From contig CAZBQQ010000007.1 in assembly GCA_964493965.1 (NCBI GenBank), positions 8,285 to 72,284 on the forward strand: DNA of 64,000 nucleotides, read 5' to 3'. The first letter of the stretch is position 1, and each line of letters opens with the position of its first letter. Below, piece by piece: positions 16,697 through 26,454 of this stretch. The notes below the pieces were generated by a model. The model saw nothing but the letters and a program-made list of their open reading frames with translations. It had not been told where the DNA came from and ran no database searches. The position numbers were made by a program, and so were the translations under genes. Source of the DNA: DASWZN01 sp964493965. GTDB taxonomy: Bacteria; Acidobacteriota; Terriglobia; Bryobacterales; Bryobacteraceae.

Positions 16697-19600
16697 TCAC
16701 TTCCCCGCCGGCTTGCCCAGCACGTCCACACGCCGTTGCGCCAGGGCGTAGGTGGACATCCTAACTTTGCTCTGGTCCTTGGGGCGCGCCAGCTTCGCGT
16801 ACATCGTCTTCGCCGCATCGGGGAGCCCATAGGCCTCAGCGATGCGGCCGAAGACGTACCAGTCATCGTCGTCGGGCTCGTCTGAACCTGACAGGTCCAT
16901 GCGCTGGAGGATCGTGACGCGGGCCTGGCCGGGCTTGCCGGTTTCCGCCTGGATCGCCGCCAGCGTGTGCAGGATCGGAGGCTCCTCGCCTTTGGAGAGC
17001 AACATCGCCTGCTGGATCGCGGCGGATGTCGCATCCGTTACGGCACCACTCTCCAGATCGCTCCAGGCGACCTGATTGTAGTCCCGCGCTTCGGCCTTGC
17101 CGCTGGACATAAGTGTCTCCAGGATCGCCGCCGCTCGTTCATTCGCGCCCACGGACAGCAGGCTGACCGCAGCGGCTCTGAGTGCCGCCGCGTCGGTCTT
17201 GAACTGCTCGATGTGCTCCGCGACAAGCCGCTCGGTCCGGGCACGGTCGCCCGCCTCGGCGCTCGACTCGAGTGCGTGCGTAAACGCGGACTGAGACTTC
17301 GGCGAACTGTCCAGAACGCTCGCGGCCAAATCGGCTGCTCGCCCGTAGTCTTTTGCCTTCATGTAGGCGTTGACGAGAGCGGCTGCGAACAGTTGTCGTT
17401 CGTCGGCCTTCTGTGCAGACTGATACGCCTCCTGAAGAATCGGCACTGTGGCAGCGTCCTGCCCGGTAGAAGCCAATAGCACGGCGGCCGCGCGCCGGAC
17501 GGCCGTCTTGTCGCCGTTCTGGCCCTTGGTCCAGACGCGCGCGAACAGCGGAGGAGAAAGCGGATCGTCAACCCCTCCGGTCTGAAGTTCCTCCCGCGCG
17601 CGATCGAGCCACGCTCGCGCCGCTTCGACCTGGTCCGCCTCCGCCAGATCTAACACCATGCGAGCGACGCCATCCCAGTCCCCAAAGGCATCGATCAGAC
17701 GGTACTGTCCGTCCTCCCGGACGGCATAGCTGACCGTTTGCCCCGCGCTCACCCCCGGCATAACTGCCCGGAGCGTGTATCCTGCTTCGTCGTTGCCGTC
17801 GACCGACACCTTCATCATCGAAAGCACGAGGTCCAGACCCACTTCCAGGGTCAAGCCCGATCGGGCGAGCGTCGCCTGGCTGGATTTCAGAGACTTCCCC
17901 GCCCGCTCCATTTCCTCCGCGTCAAGTGATTTGCGTGCGCGCCGGCTGTACATCGATGCGATCGCGCCCGGTTTCCGGAAATCCCCGTTGATCACTTCAA
18001 TAAGGAGTCGCCTGAGCGCATCCTCCGGTTTGTCTCCCTTCAGGACCGTGTCCTCCACCCGGCGCGTACGGTGCAGGATCTCTGCCAGGTTCTGTGTTGC
18101 GGCTGGATTCGCCGACTGGCTGGAGCCGGCGGCAAAAAGGTCGGCGGCCGGCGCATAGAGGCGGGCAACCAACAGGCTCTGCGCCGCCGTGAACAACGCC
18201 GCCTGCTGCTGTTTCACCCCCGCTATCTCCCGGCCTGCGGCTTCGATGGCGGCGGCCGGTCCGTCCAGCGCCGCGGTCGCCGCCAATTCGAGGGAACGAT
18301 TCGCGTCTGACGCCGGCTGCTTGTGCAGGTACTCCCGCACCTCTTTCATCTGCCCGGCGCGAAACATCGCCACCACCAGGTTCTGCGGCAGTCCCAGACC
18401 TGCGAGTTTCGCCTCGATCTTGCGATATTCCGCGATGGCCTCGCCCAATTGCGCGCCCGCGGCATATCTCTTGCCGGCCTCATCGTATTCCAGCAGGATC
18501 GCCAGATTCGCTCGCGTCGCGTCATCGGCGGGATCGATCTCCAGCGCCTTTCGGTAGGCTGCGACGGCGCCGTCGCGATCGTAGCCCTTCTTTAACTCCC
18601 GGCCAACCAGGTCATGCTTGAGGACCACAGCGAGGTTCGCATACGCCTTCGCCGATTTGGGCTCGAGTGTCACCCCGCGGCGAGCCTCCGCGCGCGCAGC
18701 CTCACCCGCGCCCGCCGCCAGCAGCGCCCGGGCCACCTGATGGCAGTGCAAGGCTTCCGTTGGATGCCGCTTCTCAAGCTCGCGGAACTCCACCAGGGCT
18801 TCCTTCACCTTTCCAGACGCCAGCAGGGTCTCTCCGGCCTGCTCGAAAGACACGAAGGGTATGTCCTTCTTCTCGAGCGCGAGGTAAGCGTCCCGTAGAG
18901 CCAGGCCCTCCGCCGCCGTGAACCGCCGCTTCGGCATGTCGAACTTCACCGTCCCCGTGACGACGCCGTCAGCCTCGGTCTGAAATCGCACGGAAAGCGA
19001 CGCTGGTCCGAGTTTCTGGTCGGACTGCTCCGGCGACTGACGTGCGCGGAAGCCGGGAGGCGGAACGATCCGGTAGCGCCACTCCGCGACGAAGGCCTCC
19101 GGAATCACGAAGTCGTCGGTTCGTTTGGCCTCTGTTGCTTTGTCCTCTCCCTCGCCTTTGTCCTTCGGCTCCTTGCGGAAGAACTCGGGCAGCCGGTAGG
19201 CGACCTGCGACAGCCGGATCGCAACCGCGGCTTCGGCCTCAGCGGTCGTCCCGCGCTTCGCGTCTTTGAACTCCAGTCGGAGTTGGAAGGGCTTGGTCAA
19301 GTCGTCCGGGTCGGAGTGGCTGGCCGAAGCCACTCCGGGCGCAGCGTAGGTCCAGTCGGCATAATCCTTCAGGTCCTCCTGAATCTTCTTCTGCTCCAAT
19401 TGGCCCCACTGCCCGCGGTAGTCGCGGTCCCCCGTACCCCATGTCTCCGACGTCTCAACCACTCTGGCGGGACCGAGTTCGGAAAGGAAGAACTCGCGGG
19501 TTTCAACCACGCGGTTCTCGGCCGATGTGGACTCGGGCGTCCGGACAAGCCCGGTCGTCTTCTCGCTGGCGATGAGCGCAAGACGGCCCTGGTTCGCCGG

Positions 19601-20812
19601 GGCCATCACGCCAAGCCGGAGGTCGGAGTCCGTCGGATCGAGCCACAAATCGGGCGTGCCGGGCACATACACGATGGCGTGGTTGAACACGTTCAACGCC
19701 GGCATGTCGGGTTCGATGTCGCTGCCCGTGGAAGAAAGCAGCAGCGCCACGTGGGCGTCGATCTTCGCCGCCCGCAACAGGGCCACCACGAGCGCGCTCT
19801 TGTCCTTGCAATCGCCGTACTTGCGCTCGAGCACCTGGACGGGTGATCGCGGCACGATGGAGGCTTCGCCAAACTCGACGCCCGTGTACCGGATTTCGCC
19901 GTTGACCTTGCTCAGAATCGCCGTGATCTTCCCGTCCCGATCCAGCTTCGCCCCGAACTTCGGCAGATAGTGGCTTGCGTCCCAGCCGCCTATCTGCTTC
20001 TCGACGATCGCGGCGTACCCGGCGGCGACCTCGTGCCACTCGCGTCCGGTGGTGAGCTCCAGATGGGGGTAGCGCGGCTGGTCCGGCGGCAGAAACGGAG
20101 GTTCATCCTTGTCGGCCTCCATCGGGCCCTGCTCAAACAGGTACTCGGTTCCGCCGTCGGCGGATGGGCGGGTGCTGGCCGACAGCCCCGGCATCATCTT
20201 GACGACCCATCTCAATGACACCCCGGGAGGCGCCGACGCCGTCACCCGCGTCTGTTGAACTGGCGCCGAGCCCCCGAAGCGGTAGGAGTTGGTGTTGCCG
20301 GCCGGCGATAGCGCCGCGGTCTCGCGCGTGACGATTTCTTCTTCGACGATCGAACCCTGCGCCATCGCCGGCAGTGCCGCCTTCACCGCGCGCTCGTCGC
20401 TCAGGACTTCCTGCCCTTCCCCCGCCGGCGCATCGGCGATGGTCTTCTGATCCAGCTCGCGGACACTACCGTCCGGCGTCACCACACGGGCACGGATCTC
20501 CGGTTGCTTTTCATGCCACGGAGCCCAGGTGCGCTCGATCGTCGCCCAGCCCTCGGCTGCGTCCTTCGTCAACGCCTTGAAGATCGTACGGTAGCGAAAT
20601 GTGAGAGCGCCGTGCGCGTCAAAGGAGAACTGTCCGTCTTCGAGGAGGACCACCACCTCGGTACCTTCCTTGACGTGCAGGTCTTTGAACGCCTCCTGCA
20701 ACTGCTGTGGAGTGGCCGTAAACGGAGGCTGATTCGCGACGTTCTGGCCGCTGGCCGCACGGAAAGCGAACAGCGCTACCGCGAGCGCCCGCGCCGGATG
20801 TATGCGAGACAT
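16697..20812 (-). CDS. Large secreted DUF3857 / transglutaminase-like / TPR protein
   Basis: 1371 aa with an N-terminal signal peptide (ALAVALFAFRAASG). A DUF3857 domain lies at about residues 50-230. A transglutaminase-like domain with KYGDCKDKS (Cys near 335), FNHAIVYV (His) and WLDPTDSD (Asp) keeps the full catalytic triad. A second beta-rich domain reaches to about 660, then TPR-type helical repeats run to the C-terminus. Such proteins are frequent in Acidobacteriota and Bacteroidota; their substrate is unknown. Unlike many homologues, which end after the beta domain, this one adds some 700 residues of TPRs, suggesting a periplasmic scaffold. Confidence 0.85.
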   Translation of the reverse strand: MSRIHPARALAVALFAFRAASGQNVANQPPFTATPQQLQEAFKDLHVKEGTEVVVLLEDGQFSFDAHGALTFRYRTIFKALTKDAAEGWATIERTWAPWHEKQPEIRARVVTPDGSVRELDQKTIADAPAGEGQEVLSDERAVKAALPAMAQGSIVEEEIVTRETAALSPAGNTNSYRFGGSAPVQQTRVTASAPPGVSLRWVVKMMPGLSASTRPSADGGTEYLFEQGPMEADKDEPPFLPPDQPRYPHLELTTGREWHEVAAGYAAIVEKQIGGWDASHYLPKFGAKLDRDGKITAILSKVNGEIRYTGVEFGEASIVPRSPVQVLERKYGDCKDKSALVVALLRAAKIDAHVALLLSSTGSDIEPDMPALNVFNHAIVYVPGTPDLWLDPTDSDLRLGVMAPANQGRLALIASEKTTGLVRTPESTSAENRVVETREFFLSELGPARVVETSETWGTGDRDYRGQWGQLEQKKIQEDLKDYADWTYAAPGVASASHSDPDDLTKPFQLRLEFKDAKRGTTAEAEAAVAIRLSQVAYRLPEFFRKEPKDKGEGEDKATEAKRTDDFVIPEAFVAEWRYRIVPPPGFRARQSPEQSDQKLGPASLSVRFQTEADGVVTGTVKFDMPKRRFTAAEGLALRDAYLALEKKDIPFVSFEQAGETLLASGKVKEALVEFRELEKRHPTEALHCHQVARALLAAGAGEAARAEARRGVTLEPKSAKAYANLAVVLKHDLVGRELKKGYDRDGAVAAYRKALEIDPADDATRANLAILLEYDEAGKRYAAGAQLGEAIAEYRKIEAKLAGLGLPQNLVVAMFRAGQMKEVREYLHKQPASDANRSLELAATAALDGPAAAIEAAGREIAGVKQQQAALFTAAQSLLVARLYAPAADLFAAGSSQSANPAATQNLAEILHRTRRVEDTVLKGDKPEDALRRLLIEVINGDFRKPGAIASMYSRRARKSLDAEEMERAGKSLKSSQATLARSGLTLEVGLDLVLSMMKVSVDGNDEAGYTLRAVMPGVSAGQTVSYAVREDGQYRLIDAFGDWDGVARMVLDLAEADQVEAARAWLDRAREELQTGGVDDPLSPPLFARVWTKGQNGDKTAVRRAAAVLLASTGQDAATVPILQEAYQSAQKADERQLFAAALVNAYMKAKDYGRAADLAASVLDSSPKSQSAFTHALESSAEAGDRARTERLVAEHIEQFKTDAAALRAAAVSLLSVGANERAAAILETLMSSGKAEARDYNQVAWSDLESGAVTDATSAAIQQAMLLSKGEEPPILHTLAAIQAETGKPGQARVTILQRMDLSGSDEPDDDDWYVFGRIAEAYGLPDAAKTMYAKLARPKDQSKVRMSTYALAQRRVDVLGKPAGK

Positions 20813-20832
20813 GAGCGTCTATGCTATCACGC

Positions 20833-22200
20833 TCAAGCGGCCCCCACCGCCGTTTTCGCCTCCGCCACAACACCCTCGACTTCTTCCTTGTACTTCGCCA
20901 GCAGTTCCGCGTTCGCCGCCTCGAACCGCTCCACCAGCACCGGCTGCGTATTCGACGCCCGAACCAGCCCCCAGCCCTGCGGGAACAGCACCCGGACGCC
21001 GTCGATATCCACCACCTTGTGCGTTGACCGCCGGAAATGCTCCGCCACCCGCTTCACCACTTCGAACTTCAGCGCGTCCGCGCAATCGATCCGTATCTCC
21101 GGCGTCGAAACCATCTTCGGAAGGCCCGCCAGCTGGGCCGACAGCGGCTTCCCCGATTTCGAGACGATCTCGATCAGCCGGCAGGCCGCGTAGAGCGCGT
21201 CGTCGTACCCGTAATAGCGGTCCGCGAAGAACATGTGGCCGCTCATCTCGCCCGCCAGCTCCGCGTGGCTCTCCTTCATCTTGGCCTTGATGAGCGAGTG
21301 CCCCGTCTTGTACATAATCGCGTTGCCGCCCAGCCGCTTGATCTCGTCGTACATCAACTGCGAGCACTTCACCTCGCCGATGAACGTCGCCCCGGGCTTG
21401 CGCTCGAGAATCTCGCGCGCGTAGATGGTCATCAGCTGGTCGCCCCACAGCACGTCGCCGTGCTCATCGACAGCGCCCAGCCGGTCCGCGTCCCCGTCGA
21501 ACGCCACGCCCAGGTCCGCGCCGGTCCGCTTCACGGTGGCGATCAGCTCGGCGATGAACTTCGGCATGGTCGGGTCCGGGTGGTGGTTGGGAAAGTGCCC
21601 GTCCATCTCGAAGAAAAGCTCCGTGGCGGCCACGTTGAGCTTCTCGAAGATGCGGTGAATCACCGGACCCGCGGTGCCGTTGCCCGCATCGGCGACGACT
21701 TTCACGCGGCGCTCGAGCTGGAACTGCGACGCCACCTCGTCCACGTAAGCCGGCACCACGTCCGCGGTCTTGAGCGAACCCGCGCCCGCGGCATAATCCC
21801 CGCGCTCGATAATCTCGCGGATGGCCTGTATCTCAGCGCCATACACGGTGCCGTCCCCCGAGACGATCTTGAAGCCGTTGTACTCCGGCGGATTGTGGCT
21901 GCCGGTGATCATCACCGCGCCGGTCGCTTTCAGGTGGAACACCGAGTAGTACAGAACCGGCGTCGGCACCACGCCGATATCGGTCACCTCGCAACCGCTG
22001 GCCACTAGGCCCCGCGCCATCGCGCTCGTCAGGCGAGGCGAGCTCAGCCGCGTGTCGCATCCCAGCGTCACATTCCTGCCCGAACGCCGCCCGAGATAGG
22101 TGCCGATGGCGCGGCCCAGATTCTCGATGTCCGCGTCCAGCAGCTCTACATCGGCGATGCCACGAATGTCGTATTCGCGAAAGATGGTAGGAATCAGCAT
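20833..22200 (-). CDS. manB: Phosphomannomutase/phosphoglucomutase
   Basis: 455 aa from ATG 22200 (TTG at 22209 is weaker). It contains all four motifs of the alpha-D-phosphohexomutase family: TGSHNP with the phosphoserine, the metal site DGDADR, GEMSGH for sugar recognition, and RASNTQP in the phosphate-binding domain. FREYDIRG at the N-terminus is typical of the bacterial PMM/PGM group (AlgC/ManB-like). It converts hexose 6-phosphates to 1-phosphates for nucleotide-sugar synthesis and so could feed the glycan genes in the first 16 kb. Preference for mannose or glucose cannot be read from sequence. Confidence 0.92.
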   Translation of the reverse strand: MLIPTIFREYDIRGIADVELLDADIENLGRAIGTYLGRRSGRNVTLGCDTRLSSPRLTSAMARGLVASGCEVTDIGVVPTPVLYYSVFHLKATGAVMITGSHNPPEYNGFKIVSGDGTVYGAEIQAIREIIERGDYAAGAGSLKTADVVPAYVDEVASQFQLERRVKVVADAGNGTAGPVIHRIFEKLNVAATELFFEMDGHFPNHHPDPTMPKFIAELIATVKRTGADLGVAFDGDADRLGAVDEHGDVLWGDQLMTIYAREILERKPGATFIGEVKCSQLMYDEIKRLGGNAIMYKTGHSLIKAKMKESHAELAGEMSGHMFFADRYYGYDDALYAACRLIEIVSKSGKPLSAQLAGLPKMVSTPEIRIDCADALKFEVVKRVAEHFRRSTHKVVDIDGVRVLFPQGWGLVRASNTQPVLVERFEAANAELLAKYKEEVEGVVAEAKTAVGAA

Positions 22201-22229
22201 TAACCGCAATTTACCACGCCCCTTGGAGG

Positions 22230-22263
22230 GCGGGCTTCAGCCCGCGCGGGACTTCAGTCCCGC
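22230..22263. repeat. Paired-hairpin repeat with TTCA loops, copy 1
   Basis: Two adjacent perfect hairpins: GCGGGCTTCAGCCCGC (22230-22245) and GCGGGACTTCAGTCCCGC (22246-22263). The arms differ but both loops are TTCA. A related pair in the opposite orientation lies at 50166-50197. The element overlaps the last codons and the stop of the DNA glycosylase gene. Confidence 0.8.
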
Positions 22264-22842
22264 CTTAGGCCCGCTGACGAACTTGCTCCCCCGCTCGATG
22301 AAGCGAAGCGGCCGGACGGCCGGATCCGTGAACCCCACCCGCGCTGTCGCCGCGATCTCAATCGCCGTCTCGTCCTTCATCCCGCGAACCGTGAGCGCAC
22401 CGCGCGTGACATCCGCGCCGTAGAGCCGCCGCGTGACGTCCATCGCCAGTGTCAATTTGCCGGGCCCCGATGCCAGGTCCTCGATCCGCCGCGCCGCCGG
22501 CCGCCTGCGCCGCATGACCTCAATCCCCACCAGCGGCTCGATCGCCCGGATCAGAACACACCCCGGCGACCCGTCCGGCTCGGCCACCAGATTCAAGCAC
22601 TCGTACATGCCGTAGATGAGGTACACATATGCATGCCCGGGCGGTCCGAAGATCACGCGCGTCCGCGCCGTCAGCCCGTGCGAAGCGTGCGCCGCCAGGT
22701 CCCCCATCCCCAGGTATGCCTCCGTCTCGACGATCCGCCCCGCCGCGCCTTCGTGCACCAGGATCTTCCCAACCAGGCCGCGCGCCACCGTCTCCGCGTC
22801 GCGAACGTAGAACGACCGCGGCAGAATGCGGCTCTCGCGCAT
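22237..22842 (-). CDS. mpg: 3-methyladenine DNA glycosylase (AAG/MPG family)
   Basis: 201 aa from ATG 22842, which has GGAG seven bases upstream; an ATG at 22878 would add twelve residues. ILPRSFY, LVGKILVHEG, RIVETEAYLG (catalytic Glu) and FGPPGHAYVYLIYGMYECLN are hallmark segments of the AAG family, which excises alkylated purines for base excision repair. The 3' end runs into a palindromic repeat, and the last residues (GLKSRAG) and the stop codon come from it. It is closely packed behind the ATPase gene (40 bases, or 3 with the longer start). Confidence 0.92.
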   Translation of the reverse strand: MRESRILPRSFYVRDAETVARGLVGKILVHEGAAGRIVETEAYLGMGDLAAHASHGLTARTRVIFGPPGHAYVYLIYGMYECLNLVAEPDGSPGCVLIRAIEPLVGIEVMRRRRPAARRIEDLASGPGKLTLAMDVTRRLYGADVTRGALTVRGMKDETAIEIAATARVGFTDPAVRPLRFIERGSKFVSGPKAGLKSRAG

Positions 22843-22881
22843 CAAGGCGCTCCATGTCACTCGGTCCGGCCACTCCATCCC

Positions 22882-25188
22882 CTACACGATCCCCAGCCGG
22901 TGGAACACCGGCACTTTGGCGAAGTCCACGATGAATGCGAAAACCGCCGCCGCCACCAGCGTTCCTCCCACCACGAGTACCGGTAGAGCAGTCATGGCGA
23001 TCCCGCACGCCGCCAGCGTTGAGGCGATCAGCACATCCACAACAGTCGACCCGACCAGCCACCGGCTTGGAGGAGACGACCCCATGCGCTGGCGTTCCCG
23101 ATTCGTATAGGTCGTCGCTTGATTGCCGAACACGATCGCCACGAACGCCAGTGTTCTGATCGCCTCTGTTCCAAAATCCATGCGGTATTTACCGATGGCC
23201 AGGACGCCGGTGCAAAACACCAGCTCGCAGACGCCCATGAAGACGCCCGCGATCGTCAGCTGGCCGATTCGCCACGCATTGGGAGTCGGAGACGGCCGAA
23301 CGTTGTCCGTCGTCAAGGACATCCCGAGCAGATCGCCGGTGAGCATGATGATGACCATCAACATCGGAGTCAGGATCGCGTGCCCGGTCAAGACCAGACC
23401 CACAGCCAGGAATAGCACCTGCACAATTTTCTTGTTAACCGAGTTCAGCGCATAGGTCAGGATGCGCTGAAAGGTCACGCGTCCCTCCTTCACCGAAGCG
23501 ACGATGCCGCCGAGGCCTGGTTTGGTGAGCACGATGCCCGCCGCCGACTTGGCTACATCGGTCGCCGTAGACACCGCGATGCCCATCTGCGCCTGGCGCA
23601 GCGCCGGCGCGTCGTTGGCTCCGTCGCCACACATCCCAACGGTGTGACCGCTCTTCTGGAACGCCTTGACGAGCTCGTACTTTCCCTCCGGGAGCACGCC
23701 GGCGAAGACGGCGAACTGCTCCGGACGCACACCGTCGGGGATGGGCCCGGGGGGCGAGACCGCTCCAGTAAGTCCCACCGCGTGGGCCACCGTCGCAGCC
23801 GTCGCGGCGGCATCGCCCGTCACCATTACGGTGCGAACTCCCAACGCCCGCAACTCCGTGAGGAGCTCCGCCGAATCTTCCCGAGGCGGATCGCTGAGCG
23901 CGATCAGTCCCGCCAGTTTCATCGCCTCCGCCGGGCCCACCGCGACCGCCAGCACGCGAAAGCCCTGGGCCTCGAGTTCGTTCGCCGCCGTGAGCGCATC
24001 CGGCATGGATGGCGCGAGGCCCGCAACCGCGGCAAAGGCTCCCTTCACGGCGCGCACCGTGGCGCCGCCCGCTTCCACGGCCGTGGCCTCGGACATCTTC
24101 GTGGCGGGATCGAAAGGCACGAATTGGCGCAGTTTCGGCAGATCGGAGGCGACGGCCTGGGCGGCGGCGGAGCGAATGGCCGCGTCCACGGGATCCTGCC
24201 CGCCGTCCGAACTGGCCAGCGCGGCCATCCCCAGGACGTGCGCCTCGTCGAAGCCCGGCATGGGGCGTACGGCCGTCACCTTCAGCTCGTTTCGCGTCAG
24301 CGTGCCGGTCTTGTCTGCGCACAGGACTTCGATGCTCGCCGCTTCATCCACGGCGGACAGGCGCGTTGGAAGAACACCCAGATGCGCCAGAGCCCGCGCG
24401 CCGACCGCCGCCGCAAGGGTGAACGTGGCAGGCAGCGCGACCGGGATCGACGCCAGAATCGCGGTGAGCACCAGCGGAATGATCTCACCACGGGGCAGCT
24501 TCAGAGCATAGGCATACCCCACCATCATCACGATGAGGACGCCATTGAACATGGCGAGATTGCGCACCACGCGTAGAACGGCCTTCTGCTGGGAGCTTTC
24601 GACGTGCGCGGTTCGAACCAGCTCCGCGGTGCGTCCGAACTTGGTACGCGCTCCGGTCGCCGTCACCTCCGCGACCGCTTCGCCGCGCCGCACCAGCGCC
24701 CCCGCATAGGTCTCGAACCCGGCAGCGGCTTCGATCGGAACGGATTCGCCGGTGAGCATGGACTGATCGAGCAGGATCCCGCCTTCGGTCAAACGCACGT
24801 CGGCGGGGACCACGGCCCCGAGCGATAGCTTCACAATATCGCCAGGCACCAGGCCTGCGGCAGGCACGGTCGTCCAAACCCCATCGCGACAGACCGCCGC
24901 GTTCAACGCGAGGCGCGACTTCAGCGCGGCAAGCGTCGCCTGCGCGCGCCCTTCCTGGAGGAACCCGAGAGCGGCGTTGAAGGCCAGCAGACCTGCGATA
25001 ATCGCAGCCTCGACGTACTTGCCGAGAACAACCTCGAGAACGATCGCCGCCTCGAGCATCCATGGAACCGGCGCCCACAACTTGGCCAGCGCCCGGCCTA
25101 ACGGATTTAGCGCGGTGTCCGCTACTGCATTGGGACCGAACTTCTCGAGCCGGATGCGCGCTTCATCGCTGCTGAGGCCGGACGCCAT
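22882..25188 (-). CDS. P-type ATPase, P3A proton-pumping type
   Basis: 768 aa. An N-terminal cation-ATPase domain (LSSDEARIRLEKFGPNAV) is followed by two helices, the actuator loop with LTGES, a helix with IPVALPATFTLA, the phosphorylation motif DKTGTLT (Asp near 291), GDGANDAPAL at the hinge and six C-terminal helices. PVALP in helix 4 and the short length without an N-terminal metal-binding domain match P3A H+-ATPases of plants, fungi and some prokaryotes. It probably exports protons. It is adjacent to a PPK2 kinase in the same orientation. Confidence 0.88.
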   Translation of the reverse strand: MASGLSSDEARIRLEKFGPNAVADTALNPLGRALAKLWAPVPWMLEAAIVLEVVLGKYVEAAIIAGLLAFNAALGFLQEGRAQATLAALKSRLALNAAVCRDGVWTTVPAAGLVPGDIVKLSLGAVVPADVRLTEGGILLDQSMLTGESVPIEAAAGFETYAGALVRRGEAVAEVTATGARTKFGRTAELVRTAHVESSQQKAVLRVVRNLAMFNGVLIVMMVGYAYALKLPRGEIIPLVLTAILASIPVALPATFTLAAAVGARALAHLGVLPTRLSAVDEAASIEVLCADKTGTLTRNELKVTAVRPMPGFDEAHVLGMAALASSDGGQDPVDAAIRSAAAQAVASDLPKLRQFVPFDPATKMSEATAVEAGGATVRAVKGAFAAVAGLAPSMPDALTAANELEAQGFRVLAVAVGPAEAMKLAGLIALSDPPREDSAELLTELRALGVRTVMVTGDAAATAATVAHAVGLTGAVSPPGPIPDGVRPEQFAVFAGVLPEGKYELVKAFQKSGHTVGMCGDGANDAPALRQAQMGIAVSTATDVAKSAAGIVLTKPGLGGIVASVKEGRVTFQRILTYALNSVNKKIVQVLFLAVGLVLTGHAILTPMLMVIIMLTGDLLGMSLTTDNVRPSPTPNAWRIGQLTIAGVFMGVCELVFCTGVLAIGKYRMDFGTEAIRTLAFVAIVFGNQATTYTNRERQRMGSSPPSRWLVGSTVVDVLIASTLAACGIAMTALPVLVVGGTLVAAAVFAFIVDFAKVPVFHRLGIV

Positions 25189-25196
25189 ACGGGGCG

Positions 25197-26066
25197 TTAC
25201 TTCGCCAGCAGCTTGCGGATGGATTCCAGTTCTCGCCGCCGCTTCGCGTCGACCTTGGGGTACGCCAACTTGAGGTCCTCGACCGTATCGAGGACGATCC
25301 GGGAGACAATCAACCGCGCATTCTCCTTATCGTCGGCGGGAACCACGTACCAAGGCGCGTGGCGGGTGCTCGTCGCCGTCAGGCAAGCCTCATACGCCTT
25401 CACGTACTGCTTCCAGTATTTTCGTTCCTGAATGTCCGCGAGGCTGAATTTCCAGTTCTTCTCCGGCTCGTCGATCCGGGCAAGGAATCGCTTGCGCTGT
25501 TCCTCGTACGAGAGGTGGAGGAAGAACTTGATGATCCGCGTTCCGTTGCGATACAGGTGTTTCTCCGAGTCCACGATGGAGCGATAGCGCTCCTCCCAGA
25601 CCGTTTTCTCGTCGCGCAGTTCTTCCGAAAGCCCCTGGTTGCGAAGGATCTGCGGATGCACCCGGACCACCAGCACTTCCTCGTAGTAGGAGCGATTGAA
25701 CACGCCCACCTGCCCGCGGGCGGGAAGCCGGAGTGTGGTGCGCCAGAGAAAGTCGTGTTCCAGTTCCTCGGCGCTCGGCTGTTTGAAACTCGAAACCTGG
25801 CAACCTTGCGGATTGACGCCGGAGAGGACGTGCCGGATCACGCCGTCCTTGCCCGCCGCGTCCATCCCTTGAAAGATCAGCAGCAGCGCATAGCGGTTCG
25901 ATGCGTTGAAAAGCTGCTGCTGCGCGCTCAGCTTCTCGACGTGCTGCCGGAGGACTTCCTGGTAGCGCTCCTTCGAGTGGAAAAAGGGCTTCACAGCAGT
26001 CGGCCATTCGCCGAGGTCGACTCTGGCTCCCGGCCGTACGCGAAAGTCTTTTGGATGGATTCTCAT
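25197..26066 (-). CDS. Polyphosphate kinase 2 (PPK2) family protein
   Basis: 289 aa. Walker A GMDAAGKD at about residue 66, the lid and specificity segment around NPQGCQVSSFKQPS, then VFNRSYYEEVLVVRVHP, a strong PPK2 signature. C-terminal arginines complete the polyphosphate channel (SYEEQRKRFLARID). These enzymes transfer phosphate between polyphosphate and nucleotides, usually NDP or NMP phosphorylation. The gene is 8 bases upstream of the P-type ATPase gene and probably co-transcribed, which suggests ATP supply from polyphosphate during stress. The exact PPK2 class cannot be fixed by eye. Confidence 0.9.
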   Translation of the reverse strand: MRIHPKDFRVRPGARVDLGEWPTAVKPFFHSKERYQEVLRQHVEKLSAQQQLFNASNRYALLLIFQGMDAAGKDGVIRHVLSGVNPQGCQVSSFKQPSAEELEHDFLWRTTLRLPARGQVGVFNRSYYEEVLVVRVHPQILRNQGLSEELRDEKTVWEERYRSIVDSEKHLYRNGTRIIKFFLHLSYEEQRKRFLARIDEPEKNWKFSLADIQERKYWKQYVKAYEACLTATSTRHAPWYVVPADDKENARLIVSRIVLDTVEDLKLAYPKVDAKRRRELESIRKLLAK

Positions 26067-26078
26067 TGCCGGCCGGCC

Positions 26079-26339
26079 CTAGTCCTGGTTCAGGTATTCC
26101 TCGGGCACATCGTCCTCCGGGACCTCCCTGGTGTGGACCTCGGCCACGTCCGGGTCGGGTGCATCTTCCACGCCTTCGATCACTTCGGCCTCGAAGGCCT
26201 GCCCTTCCTCGGCCAGTTCCTCCACGCTCTCGGAGCCCGCCTCCGCCTCGTCCGCCAATCCCTGCGTGTCCCCGGACTGCCCGCCCGATTCCGGACCTGT
26301 CCCTTCCTCTCGAGTCCCCTCGTCGTCTTGCTTCTTCAT
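26079..26339 (-). CDS. Small acidic protein, function unknown
   Basis: 86 aa from ATG 26339. About a third of residues are Asp or Glu, with no hydrophobic core, Cys or signal peptide, so the chain is probably disordered. It stops 12 bases before the PPK2 gene in the same direction and may head that operon. It could be a histone-like or adaptor protein, or a spurious frame in GC-rich DNA; the acidic bias and close spacing favour a real gene only moderately. Confidence 0.45.
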   Translation of the reverse strand: MKKQDDEGTREEGTGPESGGQSGDTQGLADEAEAGSESVEELAEEGQAFEAEVIEGVEDAPDPDVAEVHTREVPEDDVPEEYLNQD

Positions 26340-26454
26340 GCGATCACGATAGCACGCTGCCTGCCAACCTTGGCGCCGGGCCGGCCGCTCCTGGACCTTC
26401 GCCTTCGCCGCCGGGCCACACAACCGACCGCCGACCGGCGGCGAATCACCTTAC

